64,000 nucleotides of DNA from Bacteroidales bacterium (GTDB taxonomy: Bacteria > Bacteroidota > Bacteroidia > Bacteroidales > F082): positions 25,838 through 89,837 of the forward strand of contig JAQVLA010000006.1 of NCBI GenBank assembly GCA_028704385.1, in the 5' to 3' direction. The stretch's first letter is position 1. Each line of letters begins with the position of its first letter. Positions 1 to 7,831 of the stretch are shown here, piece after piece. The notes under the pieces were generated by a model. That model was not told the DNA's origin. It ran no database searches and saw only the letters and a list, made by a program, of their open reading frames with translations. The position numbers and the translations under genes are program-made.

Positions 1-212
1 TCGAAATCGTCCGAAGCATCATCCTCAAAATCATCAAGCGTTTCTTCCTGATCTTGCTCACCCTCTTCTATTTCGAGCGCAGGATTTTCTTCAATTTCCT
101 GCTTGATACGCTGTTCCAGTGCTACAGAAGGAATCTGCAAAAGTTTCATCAGCAAAATTTGCTGAGGCGAAAGCTTTTGAAGTAATTTTTGTTGTAGCCG
201 CTGGTTTAACAT
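1..212 (-). CDS. rpoN: RNA polymerase sigma-54 factor, N-terminal part (cut by window edge)
   Basis: The minus strand from an ATG at 212 reads about 70 residues and runs off the left edge. It begins MLNQRLQQKLLQKLSPQQI and continues LLMKLLQIPSVALEQRIKQE, then IEENPALE followed by an acidic stretch rich in D and E. This is sigma-54 region I (glutamine- and leucine-rich, contacts the AAA+ activator and core RNA polymerase) followed by acidic region II. The core-binding domain and the RpoN box that reads -24/-12 promoters would lie outside the window. A TATTTTTG box on the minus strand at 277-284 could serve as its -7 element. It lies downstream of hypD on the same strand but 362 bp away, so it is probably a separate unit. 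Confidence 0.93.
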   Translation of the reverse strand, partial: MLNQRLQQKLLQKLSPQQILLMKLLQIPSVALEQRIKQEIEENPALEIEEGEQDQEETLDDFEDDASDDF

Positions 213-574
213 AATCTTTGGTTCAAGGCAGTTGCATCACTTCGAAGCAATCTGCTATTCATTTGCGAAAGTAAGACAAAAATAAAAATTGCTGCCTATT
301 AATCCCCATTGATTCTTGGTGATTTTTTGCTTAAGAAGAAAGAAATCTGATATCATGGTTGGTCGAATTCGCATTAATATCAGAATATCAATACGTTGAA
401 TGAAGTTGTAAAATGATCTTACAGATCGTTCAACTCAAACAACATTTGTTTACACAATAAATCAACGCTGAAAAATACCTTTTATGAATTTCTCCAGATT
501 ATGCTATAGTCTTTTATATCAGCAGTTAACAATACCATAACACAAAAAGGATCAAATCTGTAAGATCAAATTTA
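213..574. other. Intergenic region between hypD and rpoN with a 13-bp inverted repeat
   Basis: These 362 bases hold no convincing ORF. A perfect 13-bp inverted repeat is present: TGATCTTACAGAT at 414-426 and ATCTGTAAGATCA at 556-568, separated by 129 bases. A minus-strand TAnnTTTG-like box at 277-284 fits a promoter for rpoN. No T-tract terminator for hypD is obvious. Confidence 0.6.
277..284 (-). promoter_or_regulatory. Candidate -7 box upstream of rpoN
   Basis: Minus strand reads TATTTTTG, matching the Bacteroidota TAnnTTTG consensus, 65 bases before the rpoN ATG. No TTG lies at the usual 17-21 base distance upstream, so the call is weak. Confidence 0.35.
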
Positions 575-2932
575 TCAGCAAGCATTATGAGCAGTACGGG
601 CAATGATCTCATTTTGCAGATCTGTTCCGAGATCATTAAAATAATCAGAATAACCTGCTACACGAACAATCAGGTCACGGTATTGCTCCGGATTTTTTTG
701 TGCATCTCGCAAGGTATGGGCATCCACCACATTAAATTGAATATGATGTCCGTCAAGACGGAAATACGTACGAATAAGTTGTACAAGTTTTTGACAGGCC
801 TCATCGCTATCAAAAAAGGCCGGCAAAAACTTTTGATTCAATAAAGTGCCCCCTGTTCGCACATGATCCAGTTTTCCGGCTGATTGCAAAACAGCAACAG
901 GGCCCTTTACATCAGCTCCCTGCACAGGACTGATTCCTTCGCTAAGTGGTTGATGTGCCAATCTGCCATCAGGCATGGCTCCCGTTACGCTACCAAAGTA
1001 AACATGCGAAGTAGTCGGAAGCAGGTTGATCCTGAAAAAACCTTTGCGATGATTAGCCCGACCGTCAACCAGACTAAAAAAATCCTCAAATACCCGAAGT
1101 GCCTGCTGGTCTGCATCTTTATCATTGTTGCCCCATTTCGGACTTTCATACACCAGCTTCGCCCTTAGTTCTTCAAATCCTACAAAATCATTACGGATTG
1201 CGGTGACTAACTGCTCCGGAGAAATCTGGTGGAAATCATAAACCCATTTCTTGATTGCAGCCAGGTTATCCGTAATGCTTCCCAAGCCAACACCCTGTAT
1301 ATAAGAGGTGTTATAACGAGCTCCTCCGGCATTATAGTCTTCCGCATTTTGAACACAATCTTCAATAAATAAGGACAAAAAAGGCACTGGCATGTATTTA
1401 GCAAACAGTGCTTCTATCTTAAGGTTTCCGTCCATTTTGATGTTAATAAACCATGCTAATTGCCGGACAAATTGCTGATAAAATACCTCAAAGCTGTCAC
1501 AAGCTTCAAGTGGCAGGGTTTCGGGCCCCAGTTGTTGCTTGCTTTGTGGATCAAAACCTCCGTAAATGGCTAGTTCCAGAACTTTTGTGAGGTTAAAATA
1601 ACCTGATAAGGTATAAGCTTCTGTTCCAAAAGCACCCGTTTCAACACAACCACTCGCTCCGCCATTGCGGGCATCTTCGATTGTTTTACCCTGTCTGAGT
1701 AATTGCTGAATAATGGCATCGGTATTAAAAAAAGAAGGTTGTCCAAAACCCGTCTTTACAATTTGTAATGCTCTTTTTACAAAACGATCAGGATTTTTCT
1801 TGCTGATTTGCACCATAGAACTCGGCTGCAGGAGGCGCATCTCTTCGATCACATCCAGGATCAGATAGCTAAGATCATTTACTGCATCAAAACCTTTTTC
1901 AGTCAACCCTCCTATATTAATCAGTGCAAAATCGGTGTAAGTATTGCTCTCCAAAGCCGTAACACCTACTTTTGGTGGAGCAGGGTGATTGTTGAACTTG
2001 ATCCAAAAGGCCTGAAGCAACTCTTTTGCCCGATCACGACTCAAAGTTCCGGCGGCCAATTCTTGCTGATAAAAGGGCCAGAGATGTTGGTCTAATCTCC
2101 CGGGATTGAAAGAATCCCATGGATTTAGTTCTGAAATAATACCCACATGAATAAACCAATAATGCTGTAGCATCTCGTGAAATGTTTGAGGAGCAAAAGC
2201 CGGAACCCGTTTGCAAACCCCAATCATTTCCTCAAGTTCAGTTTTTCGTATTGGATCAGTAGCGTGATGTAATTGAATTTCCAGTGCTTCAACATGACGT
2301 TTGGCATAGGCAATCATTGCCTCAGCTGTCAGCTGCATGGCTTCCAGTTCTTCCCATTGGGACTGGTCAAATCCTTTTGAAGCGTTGCTCTGTTTTACTT
2401 GCTTAATTTCTTCGATCACATCAAGCAGCCCCATTTTAAACAATCTTTTTCCGGCTACCGTATGCCCCGGAGCACGCTGCTCCTGAAACTCAGTAAAAAC
2501 ACCTGCCTGATAAGCCCTGATCCAGTTATCCGACATGGATGCAAAAAGCTTGTCGCGCTGTGTTTGGCCTTTCCAAAATGGAATTATTTTGTTCTTGTAG
2601 ATTTCAAAAGTGGCTTGGTCAACCTTAAAACTCACCTTTTCGCGTTTGTCTAAAATATGCAGGTCATCAAGGCTGTGTAAAGAGATTTCGGGATACGTAG
2701 GTGTAGCTTTCGGAGCCGGACCACGCTCTCCCACAATAATTTCCAATTCATGGATATAAATCTCTTTGTGCATAAGCAAATGCCGAAATGCCTCTGCCCG
2801 CCGGAGCGCAACAGATGACTGATTTACAGCATATTTCTGATAATATTCGGTGATCAGCAAAGCACGTTCTGACGAAATAACCGGAATAGCATCAAGGCTT
2901 ATTTTTCTCAGGTTTTGAATGCGTTTGTTCAT
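575..2932 (-). CDS. hypD: trans-4-hydroxy-L-proline dehydratase (glycyl radical enzyme)
   Basis: This 785-residue protein of the pyruvate formate-lyase superfamily should remove water from trans-4-hydroxy-L-proline to give pyrroline-5-carboxylate, by cysteinyl radical chemistry. The thiyl loop is GCVE (C429, E431). The C-terminal radical loop RVAGYSDYFNDL places the glycyl radical at G760. From memory of Clostridioides difficile HypD, the active-site set D278, S334, D339, F340, C434, E436, Y450 and G765 is reproduced here at a constant offset of five: D273, S329, D334, F335, C429, E431, Y445, G760. That separates it from PFL, glycerol and choline lyases. The gene is 11 bp downstream of its activase on the same strand. 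No pyrroline-5-carboxylate reductase gene (proC) is next to it, so the product must be handled elsewhere. Confidence 0.92.
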   Translation of the reverse strand: MNKRIQNLRKISLDAIPVISSERALLITEYYQKYAVNQSSVALRRAEAFRHLLMHKEIYIHELEIIVGERGPAPKATPTYPEISLHSLDDLHILDKREKVSFKVDQATFEIYKNKIIPFWKGQTQRDKLFASMSDNWIRAYQAGVFTEFQEQRAPGHTVAGKRLFKMGLLDVIEEIKQVKQSNASKGFDQSQWEELEAMQLTAEAMIAYAKRHVEALEIQLHHATDPIRKTELEEMIGVCKRVPAFAPQTFHEMLQHYWFIHVGIISELNPWDSFNPGRLDQHLWPFYQQELAAGTLSRDRAKELLQAFWIKFNNHPAPPKVGVTALESNTYTDFALINIGGLTEKGFDAVNDLSYLILDVIEEMRLLQPSSMVQISKKNPDRFVKRALQIVKTGFGQPSFFNTDAIIQQLLRQGKTIEDARNGGASGCVETGAFGTEAYTLSGYFNLTKVLELAIYGGFDPQSKQQLGPETLPLEACDSFEVFYQQFVRQLAWFINIKMDGNLKIEALFAKYMPVPFLSLFIEDCVQNAEDYNAGGARYNTSYIQGVGLGSITDNLAAIKKWVYDFHQISPEQLVTAIRNDFVGFEELRAKLVYESPKWGNNDKDADQQALRVFEDFFSLVDGRANHRKGFFRINLLPTTSHVYFGSVTGAMPDGRLAHQPLSEGISPVQGADVKGPVAVLQSAGKLDHVRTGGTLLNQKFLPAFFDSDEACQKLVQLIRTYFRLDGHHIQFNVVDAHTLRDAQKNPEQYRDLIVRVAGYSDYFNDLGTDLQNEIIARTAHNAC

Positions 2933-2943
2933 GCAATTTGGTT

Positions 2944-3738
2944 TTACGCTCCAATAGTTACCATAGGAGCCAGGTCATTGAAAAATGTTTTGATTTGTTG
3001 TTGTTTTTCGACTGAATAATTTGGCATTTGCTTTAGCTTGTAGGTTAAGCCAAGCCTGCTGTATTTGTTGCAAGCCGTTTGATGATAAGGCAAAAGATCG
3101 ATTCGCTGAATCGCTCCAGTGTGAATTAATAAAGTTCTTATGGCTTCCAGGTTTTGGGGTGTATCTGTGATATCATCAATCAAGGGGATCCGAATGATCA
3201 CCTCTGTTTTTTGACGCATCAACCATTTAAAATTTTCTAAAATCAAACGGTTTGATTTGCCTGTAAATTTCTTATGCTGTGCATCTTCCATAATCTTCAA
3301 GTCGAAAAGCACAAGATCTGTTTTGGTCATAACCTCCTGAAACTCTGATTCAGGGGCATAACCTGAAGTATCCACTGCGGTGTGAATGTCGAGTTGATGG
3401 GCAGCTTCGAGCAGGGCGATCACAAAATCTGCCTGCATCAGAGGTTCGCCGCCGCTTAGCGTGATTCCTCCGCCAGATACTTCATAAAAAACCCTGTCGG
3501 CTTCTGCTTTGCTAATCGCTTGATTTAACGTAATAATTTCTCCAACTTGTTTGATACAAGGCACTGAAGACTGACCCATTTTGTGTGTGCCGGCTACCTT
3601 CTGAATACCAGGATGAAACCCCTCCGGATTATGACACCAGACACAACGCAAAGGACAGGCTTTAAAGAAAAAAGTCGTACGGATTCCGGGGCCGTCATGT
3701 ACCGAAAAACTTCGGATGTCAAATATTATGGCTTTCAT
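2944..3738 (-). CDS. hypE: Glycyl radical enzyme activase for HypD (radical SAM)
   Basis: Radical SAM protein that installs the glycyl radical on HypD. The start is placed at the ATG at 3738 (MKAIIFDIRSFSVHDGPG, 264 residues) because the 18 codons upstream are unlike the family. The SAM cluster motif CPLRCVWC is CxxxCxxC, followed by HNPEG. Further motifs are SGGEPL, DTSGY and DLKIM. The insert between the radical SAM motif and the GGEP motif is short, with one visible cysteine (SVPCIK), so the two extra ferredoxin-type clusters carried by many non-PFL activases seem to be missing. It is the first gene of a two-gene operon with hypD, with an 11-bp gap. A perfect 7-bp hairpin lies 63 bases upstream. 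Confidence 0.9.
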   Translation of the reverse strand: MKAIIFDIRSFSVHDGPGIRTTFFFKACPLRCVWCHNPEGFHPGIQKVAGTHKMGQSSVPCIKQVGEIITLNQAISKAEADRVFYEVSGGGITLSGGEPLMQADFVIALLEAAHQLDIHTAVDTSGYAPESEFQEVMTKTDLVLFDLKIMEDAQHKKFTGKSNRLILENFKWLMRQKTEVIIRIPLIDDITDTPQNLEAIRTLLIHTGAIQRIDLLPYHQTACNKYSRLGLTYKLKQMPNYSVEKQQQIKTFFNDLAPMVTIGA

Positions 3739-3800
3739 GAAATGCTGATTGATAAATTGTTGAGTTATTTGGCTATACCCAAACATCAACATAACCAGCA

Positions 3801-3818
3801 GGCAAAGAGACCTTTGCC
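3801..3818. repeat. Perfect hairpin upstream of hypE
   Basis: GGCAAAG-AGAC-CTTTGCC forms a 7-bp stem with a 4-base loop, 63 bases upstream of the hypE start and 122 bases after the lipoprotein stop. No T-tract follows on the minus strand, so it is not a classic terminator. It could be an operator or leader structure. Confidence 0.4.
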
Positions 3819-3940
3819 ATTGTTGTGATAGAGATCAGTTTTTACAAAACCGCACATGATCAACAGATTCAATCAGTTAGAAGAGCGAAGGTATGAAAAA
3901 AAAGAACTTAAAACAGATCCTTTTCCAATAAAATCAAAAT

Positions 3941-4345
3941 CTATTTCGATTTCGTAAAAACAGTAATTATCTCTCCCAGCGGAGTATCTGATGTAATTGT
4001 GATAGCCCCGTCCTTGTAGGTTCCCAGCTCATGCATTAGCGGGTCATTTTCAAAACTATAACTGATCACACCATCCTCGGCGAGCATCCAACTGGCACGA
4101 TGTGTGTTATTATTATCAATAATGCTTAAGGTGCTGTCGCTGGTAAACTTCAAAATGGTTTTCTTTTCACGTTCAGCCACCTGATTTAATGTTCCCGGAT
4201 CCGTTTTCTGCTCATCAAAATCTACCTTTACATCTGTGACTTTCCAGGTTCCAACCAGTTTTGATTCAGGAGATGAAGAACACGACAGCAAGACAACCAG
4301 AAACATAGCTGCCACATACCGGCCAATCAGTTTGATCATTTTCAT
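3941..4345 (-). CDS. Small lipocalin-like lipoprotein
   Basis: The product is a 134-residue exported lipoprotein when started at the ATG at 4345 (MKMIKLIGRYV); an ATG at 4366 would add seven residues. The hydrophobic segment ends in a lipobox LLSC with the lipidated cysteine at residue 22. The mature part begins SKLVGTWKVTDV and has alternating beta-type segments (ILKFTSDSTLSI, ITITSDTP), as in the lipocalin-like small lipoproteins common in Bacteroidota. Ligand and role are unknown. It is a single gene on the minus strand, divergent from the exporter operon. A TACTTTTG box at 4411-4418 may be its promoter. Confidence 0.75.
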   Translation of the reverse strand: MKMIKLIGRYVAAMFLVVLLSCSSSPESKLVGTWKVTDVKVDFDEQKTDPGTLNQVAEREKKTILKFTSDSTLSIIDNNNTHRASWMLAEDGVISYSFENDPLMHELGTYKDGAITITSDTPLGEIITVFTKSK

Positions 4346-4410
4346 ATTGAATAAGTTTAATGCCAAATCGAGGTTTAAAACCTGTCCTGCACCCTAACAG
4401 AACAGTATTG

Positions 4411-4418
4411 CAAAAGTA
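4411..4418 (-). promoter_or_regulatory. Candidate -7 box of the lipoprotein gene
   Basis: Minus strand reads TACTTTTG (TAnnTTTG), 65 bases before the chosen ATG. A TTG at the normal distance is not visible. Confidence 0.35.
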
Positions 4419-4509
4419 AGACAAAGACAAATAATATCAGCAGATTGTTAACAAACAATGTGTTTTATCCGTGAAAATTCAGCCTCAAATCCGACAGACA
4501 AAAAAAAAC

Positions 4510-4539
4510 TTGACAAAATTAAAATTTGTATTATTTTTG
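4510..4539 (+). promoter_or_regulatory. Bacteroidota-type promoter of the exporter operon
   Basis: TTG at 4510-4512, a 19-base spacer, then TATTTTTG at 4532-4539 match the -33/-7 consensus TTG-N(17-23)-TAnnTTTG exactly. The tetR ATG is 42 bases downstream. Transcription should start near 4545, inside the palindromes described next. Confidence 0.75.
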
Positions 4540-4541
4540 CC

Positions 4542-4569
4542 AAATGGTTTAACCATTTAGTTAAACTAA
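4542..4569. promoter_or_regulatory. Twin palindromic operator, probable TetR autoregulatory site
   Basis: Two perfect, overlapping palindromes begin three bases after the -7 box. AAATGGTT-T-AACCATTT spans 4542-4558 and TTAGTT-A-AACTAA spans 4557-4569. Their centres are 13 bases apart and both contain a GTT/AAC core. The position over the transcription start fits repression by the adjacent TetR protein. The binding partner is inferred from proximity. Confidence 0.65.
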
Positions 4570-4581
4570 TAAGTTAATAAT

Positions 4582-5184
4582 ATGACTACCGAAGAGAATA
4601 TCATCAACGCTGCCAAAGAAGTATTTGTACGTAAAGGATTTCAGGGTGCTAAAATGCAGGAAATTGCCAACGAAGCCGGAATCAATAAAGCCTTATTGCA
4701 CTATTATTTCAGATCGAAAGAAAAGCTTTTTGAGCAGATTTTTTCCGGAGCTTTTCAACAACTTATTCCGGCTTTATCAAAAAAACTGGATGAAATAACG
4801 GATATTGAATCATTCATTCGGTTTTTTGTGCCATTTTATGTTGATTTCATTCAAAAAAACCCACATCTTCCACAATTTGTCCTGCACGAACTTAGCCAAA
4901 ACCCCGATCGGATCAGGAGCCTTGCCGCAAATCAGGGTTTCCCACTTTCCAAATTATCGGTTATGATAGACCGGGCTGTTGCTGAAAAAAAAATCCGTCC
5001 TATTGAAACACACAGCCTGGTAATTAATATCCTGGGGCTGATTATTTTCCCCATTATTGCCAGGCCTATGATCGAAGGTGTGATTTTTAATCAGAATACC
5101 AAAAGCTATCAAAACTTCATGGCAAAAAGATCAGATGAAGTCGTCGAAACCATCTTAAATTCAATAAAACCTCAATCGAATTGA
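4582..5184 (+). CDS. TetR/AcrR-family transcriptional regulator (CecR-like position)
   Basis: This 200-residue TetR-family repressor has its N-terminal helix-turn-helix at about residues 8-50: ENIINAAKEVFVRKG, MQEIANEAGINKALLHYYF, then RSKEKLFEQIF. The rest is helical and hydrophobic, the usual ligand-binding and dimer domain. It is the first gene of an eight-gene exporter operon and ends two bases before the tolC-like ATG at 5187. The layout parallels E. coli cecR (ybiH) ahead of ybhGFSR. Two palindromes sit on its own promoter, so autorepression with release by an exported compound is likely. The inducer cannot be told from sequence. Confidence 0.88.
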   Translation: MTTEENIINAAKEVFVRKGFQGAKMQEIANEAGINKALLHYYFRSKEKLFEQIFSGAFQQLIPALSKKLDEITDIESFIRFFVPFYVDFIQKNPHLPQFVLHELSQNPDRIRSLAANQGFPLSKLSVMIDRAVAEKKIRPIETHSLVINILGLIIFPIIARPMIEGVIFNQNTKSYQNFMAKRSDEVVETILNSIKPQSN

Positions 5185-5186
5185 CG

Positions 5187-6479
5187 ATGAAAAAAACAGT
5201 ATTTTCAGTTATCCTAATCCTTTTGGTAAGTGTAATAAATGCACAAAATCCAGTTCGATTTTATTCCCTCGAAACTGTTGTTGATTCCGCATTAAAGCAT
5301 TATGCCATCAACGGACAAGCTGCAATTCACGGTGAAATTTTTGATTTACAATCATCAAAAATCAACGCCGAATGGAAACCTCAGTTGATACTCAACGGAA
5401 AGGCAAGTTATCAGTCAGATGTCACCAGGGTCGAAATTCCAATTCCAGGTTTTAACGCACCCGAGATTGCCAAGGACTGGTACCAAATTAACCTTGATAT
5501 TACGCAAACCATCTATGATGGTGGAATGAGCAAACAAAGGAAAGCCATAGAAGAAGCTGCAATGGCTCTGGCACTTAAAAATATTGATCAGCAGCGTTAT
5601 CATTTCCGTCAGCAGATTCACAACCTATACTATCAAGCTTTACTTTACGAGCAACAAATCAAAGTACAGCAGAGTGCAGTAAACTGCCTTGATACCTTGA
5701 TCGAAGAAATGAATTCAGTATTAATGACAGGGATGATCTTACAGTCAGAACTTAACACACTAAAGGTTGAAAAATTGAAACTTTTGCAACAAAAAACTGC
5801 TGGTGAAGCAGGGAGAAAATCGGCATTGGCCATGTTGGCCACCTATTCCGGTTTACCCATCGCCGCTGCCGACAGCCTGATGGTTCCTGATCAAGACATC
5901 CGGGAGCTCACCATACTCAATCACCGTCCTGAGTTGGAAGCCTTCTCACTTCAGCAAGAACAACTCCAACAACAGGAATCATTGAGCAAATCGACTAGAA
6001 ATCCTGTGATTCAAGCCTTTGGACAGGCTGGATACGGCAGGCCGGGCTTTAATATGCTGGAAGATGATTTTACACCCTATGCTATGGCAGGCATTCGATT
6101 CCATTATCGCCTTTTCGACTGGAACAGCAATCAAAAAGAACGCAAAATTATTCGGCTCAATGCCCAAAATCTTGAACTTGCCAAGCAGGACTTTAAACAA
6201 AATATCTCAGCTGCTGCACATGCCAAGCTGGAGGAGATAAAACAATACCAAATACTAATTGAACAGGGTGATACTATCATCTTACTTCAACAGGAGATTT
6301 TACAAACCAGCGAAAGCAAGCTTAAAAATGGAACAATTACTTCAGCAAATTATGTAACAGAGCTGGAAAAATACCAACAAAGCCAGCTCATTCAGCACAA
6401 CAACAAACTACAACTACAATTGGCAATTGATACCTTCAACTTTATAACCGGAAATATTCAATCAAATGAAGCACTTTAA
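5187..6479 (+). CDS. TolC-family outer membrane efflux protein
   Basis: The protein has 430 residues from the ATG at 5187; a TTG two codons earlier overlaps the tetR stop and is less likely. It has a Sec signal peptide (MKKTVFSVILILLVSVINAQ). The mature chain has the duplicated helix-rich TolC/OEP pattern, with long glutamine-rich amphipathic helices around residues 35-200 and 240-420 and beta-strand hairpin stretches near YQINLDITQTIYDGG and YAMAGIRFHYRLFDW. It forms the outer membrane channel of the exporter. The adaptor gene overlaps its end by 14 bases, which points to tight coupling. Confidence 0.88.
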   Translation: MKKTVFSVILILLVSVINAQNPVRFYSLETVVDSALKHYAINGQAAIHGEIFDLQSSKINAEWKPQLILNGKASYQSDVTRVEIPIPGFNAPEIAKDWYQINLDITQTIYDGGMSKQRKAIEEAAMALALKNIDQQRYHFRQQIHNLYYQALLYEQQIKVQQSAVNCLDTLIEEMNSVLMTGMILQSELNTLKVEKLKLLQQKTAGEAGRKSALAMLATYSGLPIAAADSLMVPDQDIRELTILNHRPELEAFSLQQEQLQQQESLSKSTRNPVIQAFGQAGYGRPGFNMLEDDFTPYAMAGIRFHYRLFDWNSNQKERKIIRLNAQNLELAKQDFKQNISAAAHAKLEEIKQYQILIEQGDTIILLQQEILQTSESKLKNGTITSANYVTELEKYQQSQLIQHNNKLQLQLAIDTFNFITGNIQSNEAL

Positions 6480-7356
6480 AATTTATCTTTGGGTCTTAAC
6501 ACTAAGTGTTTTAAGCTCGTGCAAAACAAATAGTAAAAAAGCTGATGCATATGGCAACTTTGAAGCTGTGGAGACTGTTGTTTCAGCTGAAACAGCTGGC
6601 AAGATCATGAAACTTGAGGTGGAAGAAGGCAAACTTTATGAAAAAGATATGTCAGTAGGTTTGATTGATACCACAGCTTTCTGGCTTCAAAAAGAACAAA
6701 TGCAAAGTCAGAAAGAAGCCATACGAAGCAAACTCACCAACCTGAAAGCTCAACTAAAAGTACTGGATCAGCAACTCAAAAATACCCAGGCCGACCAAAC
6801 CAGGATTCATCAGCTTTTCGAAAAAAATGCGGCTACTTCCAAGCAAAAAGACGACATTGATGGTGCTGTTGACCTGATCAAAGCACAGCAGCAAGCCCTT
6901 GTTGCACAATTCGATGGCATTGAAAAAGAAACACAAGTTGTTGATGCCCAAATTGCCCTGCTTAACGACAATATCCGGAAGGCAAAAATTACCCAACCCA
7001 TCACCGGTACAGTATTAGCCAAATATGCTGAAATTGGTGAAATTGCCGCACCAGGCAAACCACTTTACAAAACTGCTGATCTGCATCAATTAGAGCTGAA
7101 AGCCTATATCACCGGCAATCAACTTGCCGACTTTGTTTTGGGAAAGCAGGTAAACGTGCTCATTGATGCCACCAGCGAAACCATTGAATTACAGGGAATC
7201 ATCAGCTGGATAGCTTCATCAGCAGAGTTCACACCCAAAACCATACAAACCAAAGAAGAGCGTACCGACCTTGTTTATGCAATAAAGGTAAGGGTTGGTA
7301 ACGATGGCAGGCTGAAAATCGGAATGCCGGGCGAAGTTCATTTAATCAATCACTAA
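6466..7356 (+). CDS. HlyD/YbhG-like periplasmic adaptor lipoprotein
   Basis: This 296-residue membrane fusion protein links the inner membrane ABC exporter to the TolC channel. A lipobox LSSC places the lipid at C19, so it is anchored in a membrane by lipid rather than by a transmembrane helix. A lipoyl-like half (VVSAETAGKIMKLEVEEGK, about residues 38-58) is followed by a long coiled-coil hairpin (about 80-170, rich in Q, K and E). The second lipoyl half (PITGTVLAKYAEIGEIAAPG) and a beta-barrel domain come next. The start overlaps the tolC-like gene by 14 bases. It is short for the family, close to E. coli YbhG. Confidence 0.86.
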   Translation: MKHFKIYLWVLTLSVLSSCKTNSKKADAYGNFEAVETVVSAETAGKIMKLEVEEGKLYEKDMSVGLIDTTAFWLQKEQMQSQKEAIRSKLTNLKAQLKVLDQQLKNTQADQTRIHQLFEKNAATSKQKDDIDGAVDLIKAQQQALVAQFDGIEKETQVVDAQIALLNDNIRKAKITQPITGTVLAKYAEIGEIAAPGKPLYKTADLHQLELKAYITGNQLADFVLGKQVNVLIDATSETIELQGIISWIASSAEFTPKTIQTKEERTDLVYAIKVRVGNDGRLKIGMPGEVHLINH

Positions 7357-7368
7357 TTTTATTATCCT

Positions 7369-7824
7369 ATGAAAAACAGATTCTTATGCGTTATTCTAAC
7401 TGCACTTTTTAGTATTTCTGTCCTCAGCCTTACGGCCCAAAACAAAGCCGATCGGGTGCTGGGCAAGTGGCTCAACGAAGATGGCGATGCCCATGTGGAA
7501 ATTACCAAATCAGGCGAAACATTCTCAGGCAGGCTTGTATGGCTCAAATTTCCTATTGACGATGAAACAGGCAAACCCAAGCTAGACAAAAAAAATCCTG
7601 ATGATGCTTTAAAAACCCGTCCTGTCATGGGCTTAGAGATGCTTTCAGGATTCACTTACGACAGCGATGATGATGAATGGAACGACGGAAATATTTACGA
7701 TCCCAAATCAGGCAAAACCTACAGCTGTTATATGGCTTTTGATAAAGATGGAAAGCTGAAAATCAGAGGTTACATTGGTATTTCGCTCATTGGCAGGACA
7801 ACCTATTGGACAGCCGTAAAATGA
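7369..7824 (+). CDS. DUF2147 family exported protein
   Basis: This 151-residue protein has a Sec signal peptide (MKNRFLCVILTALFSISVLS, cleavage after LTAQ) and a DUF2147-type domain: VLGKWLNEDGDAHVEI, YDSDDDEWNDGNIYDP, SGKTYSCYM, LKIRGYIG, GRTTYW. The family is periplasmic and its biochemical function is not established. It lies inside the exporter operon, 12 bases after the adaptor and 7 bases before the first ATPase, so it is co-transcribed. A role as an accessory or envelope-stress partner of this exporter is inference from position only. Confidence 0.85.
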   Translation: MKNRFLCVILTALFSISVLSLTAQNKADRVLGKWLNEDGDAHVEITKSGETFSGRLVWLKFPIDDETGKPKLDKKNPDDALKTRPVMGLEMLSGFTYDSDDDEWNDGNIYDPKSGKTYSCYMAFDKDGKLKIRGYIGISLIGRTTYWTAVK

Positions 7825-7831
7825 CCACCTC

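Noticed and set aside
213..574. Sigma-54 (-24/-12) promoters near rpoN or elsewhere in the window
   Set aside because: I looked for TGGCAC-N5-TTGC-type pairs in intergenic DNA and found no convincing match.
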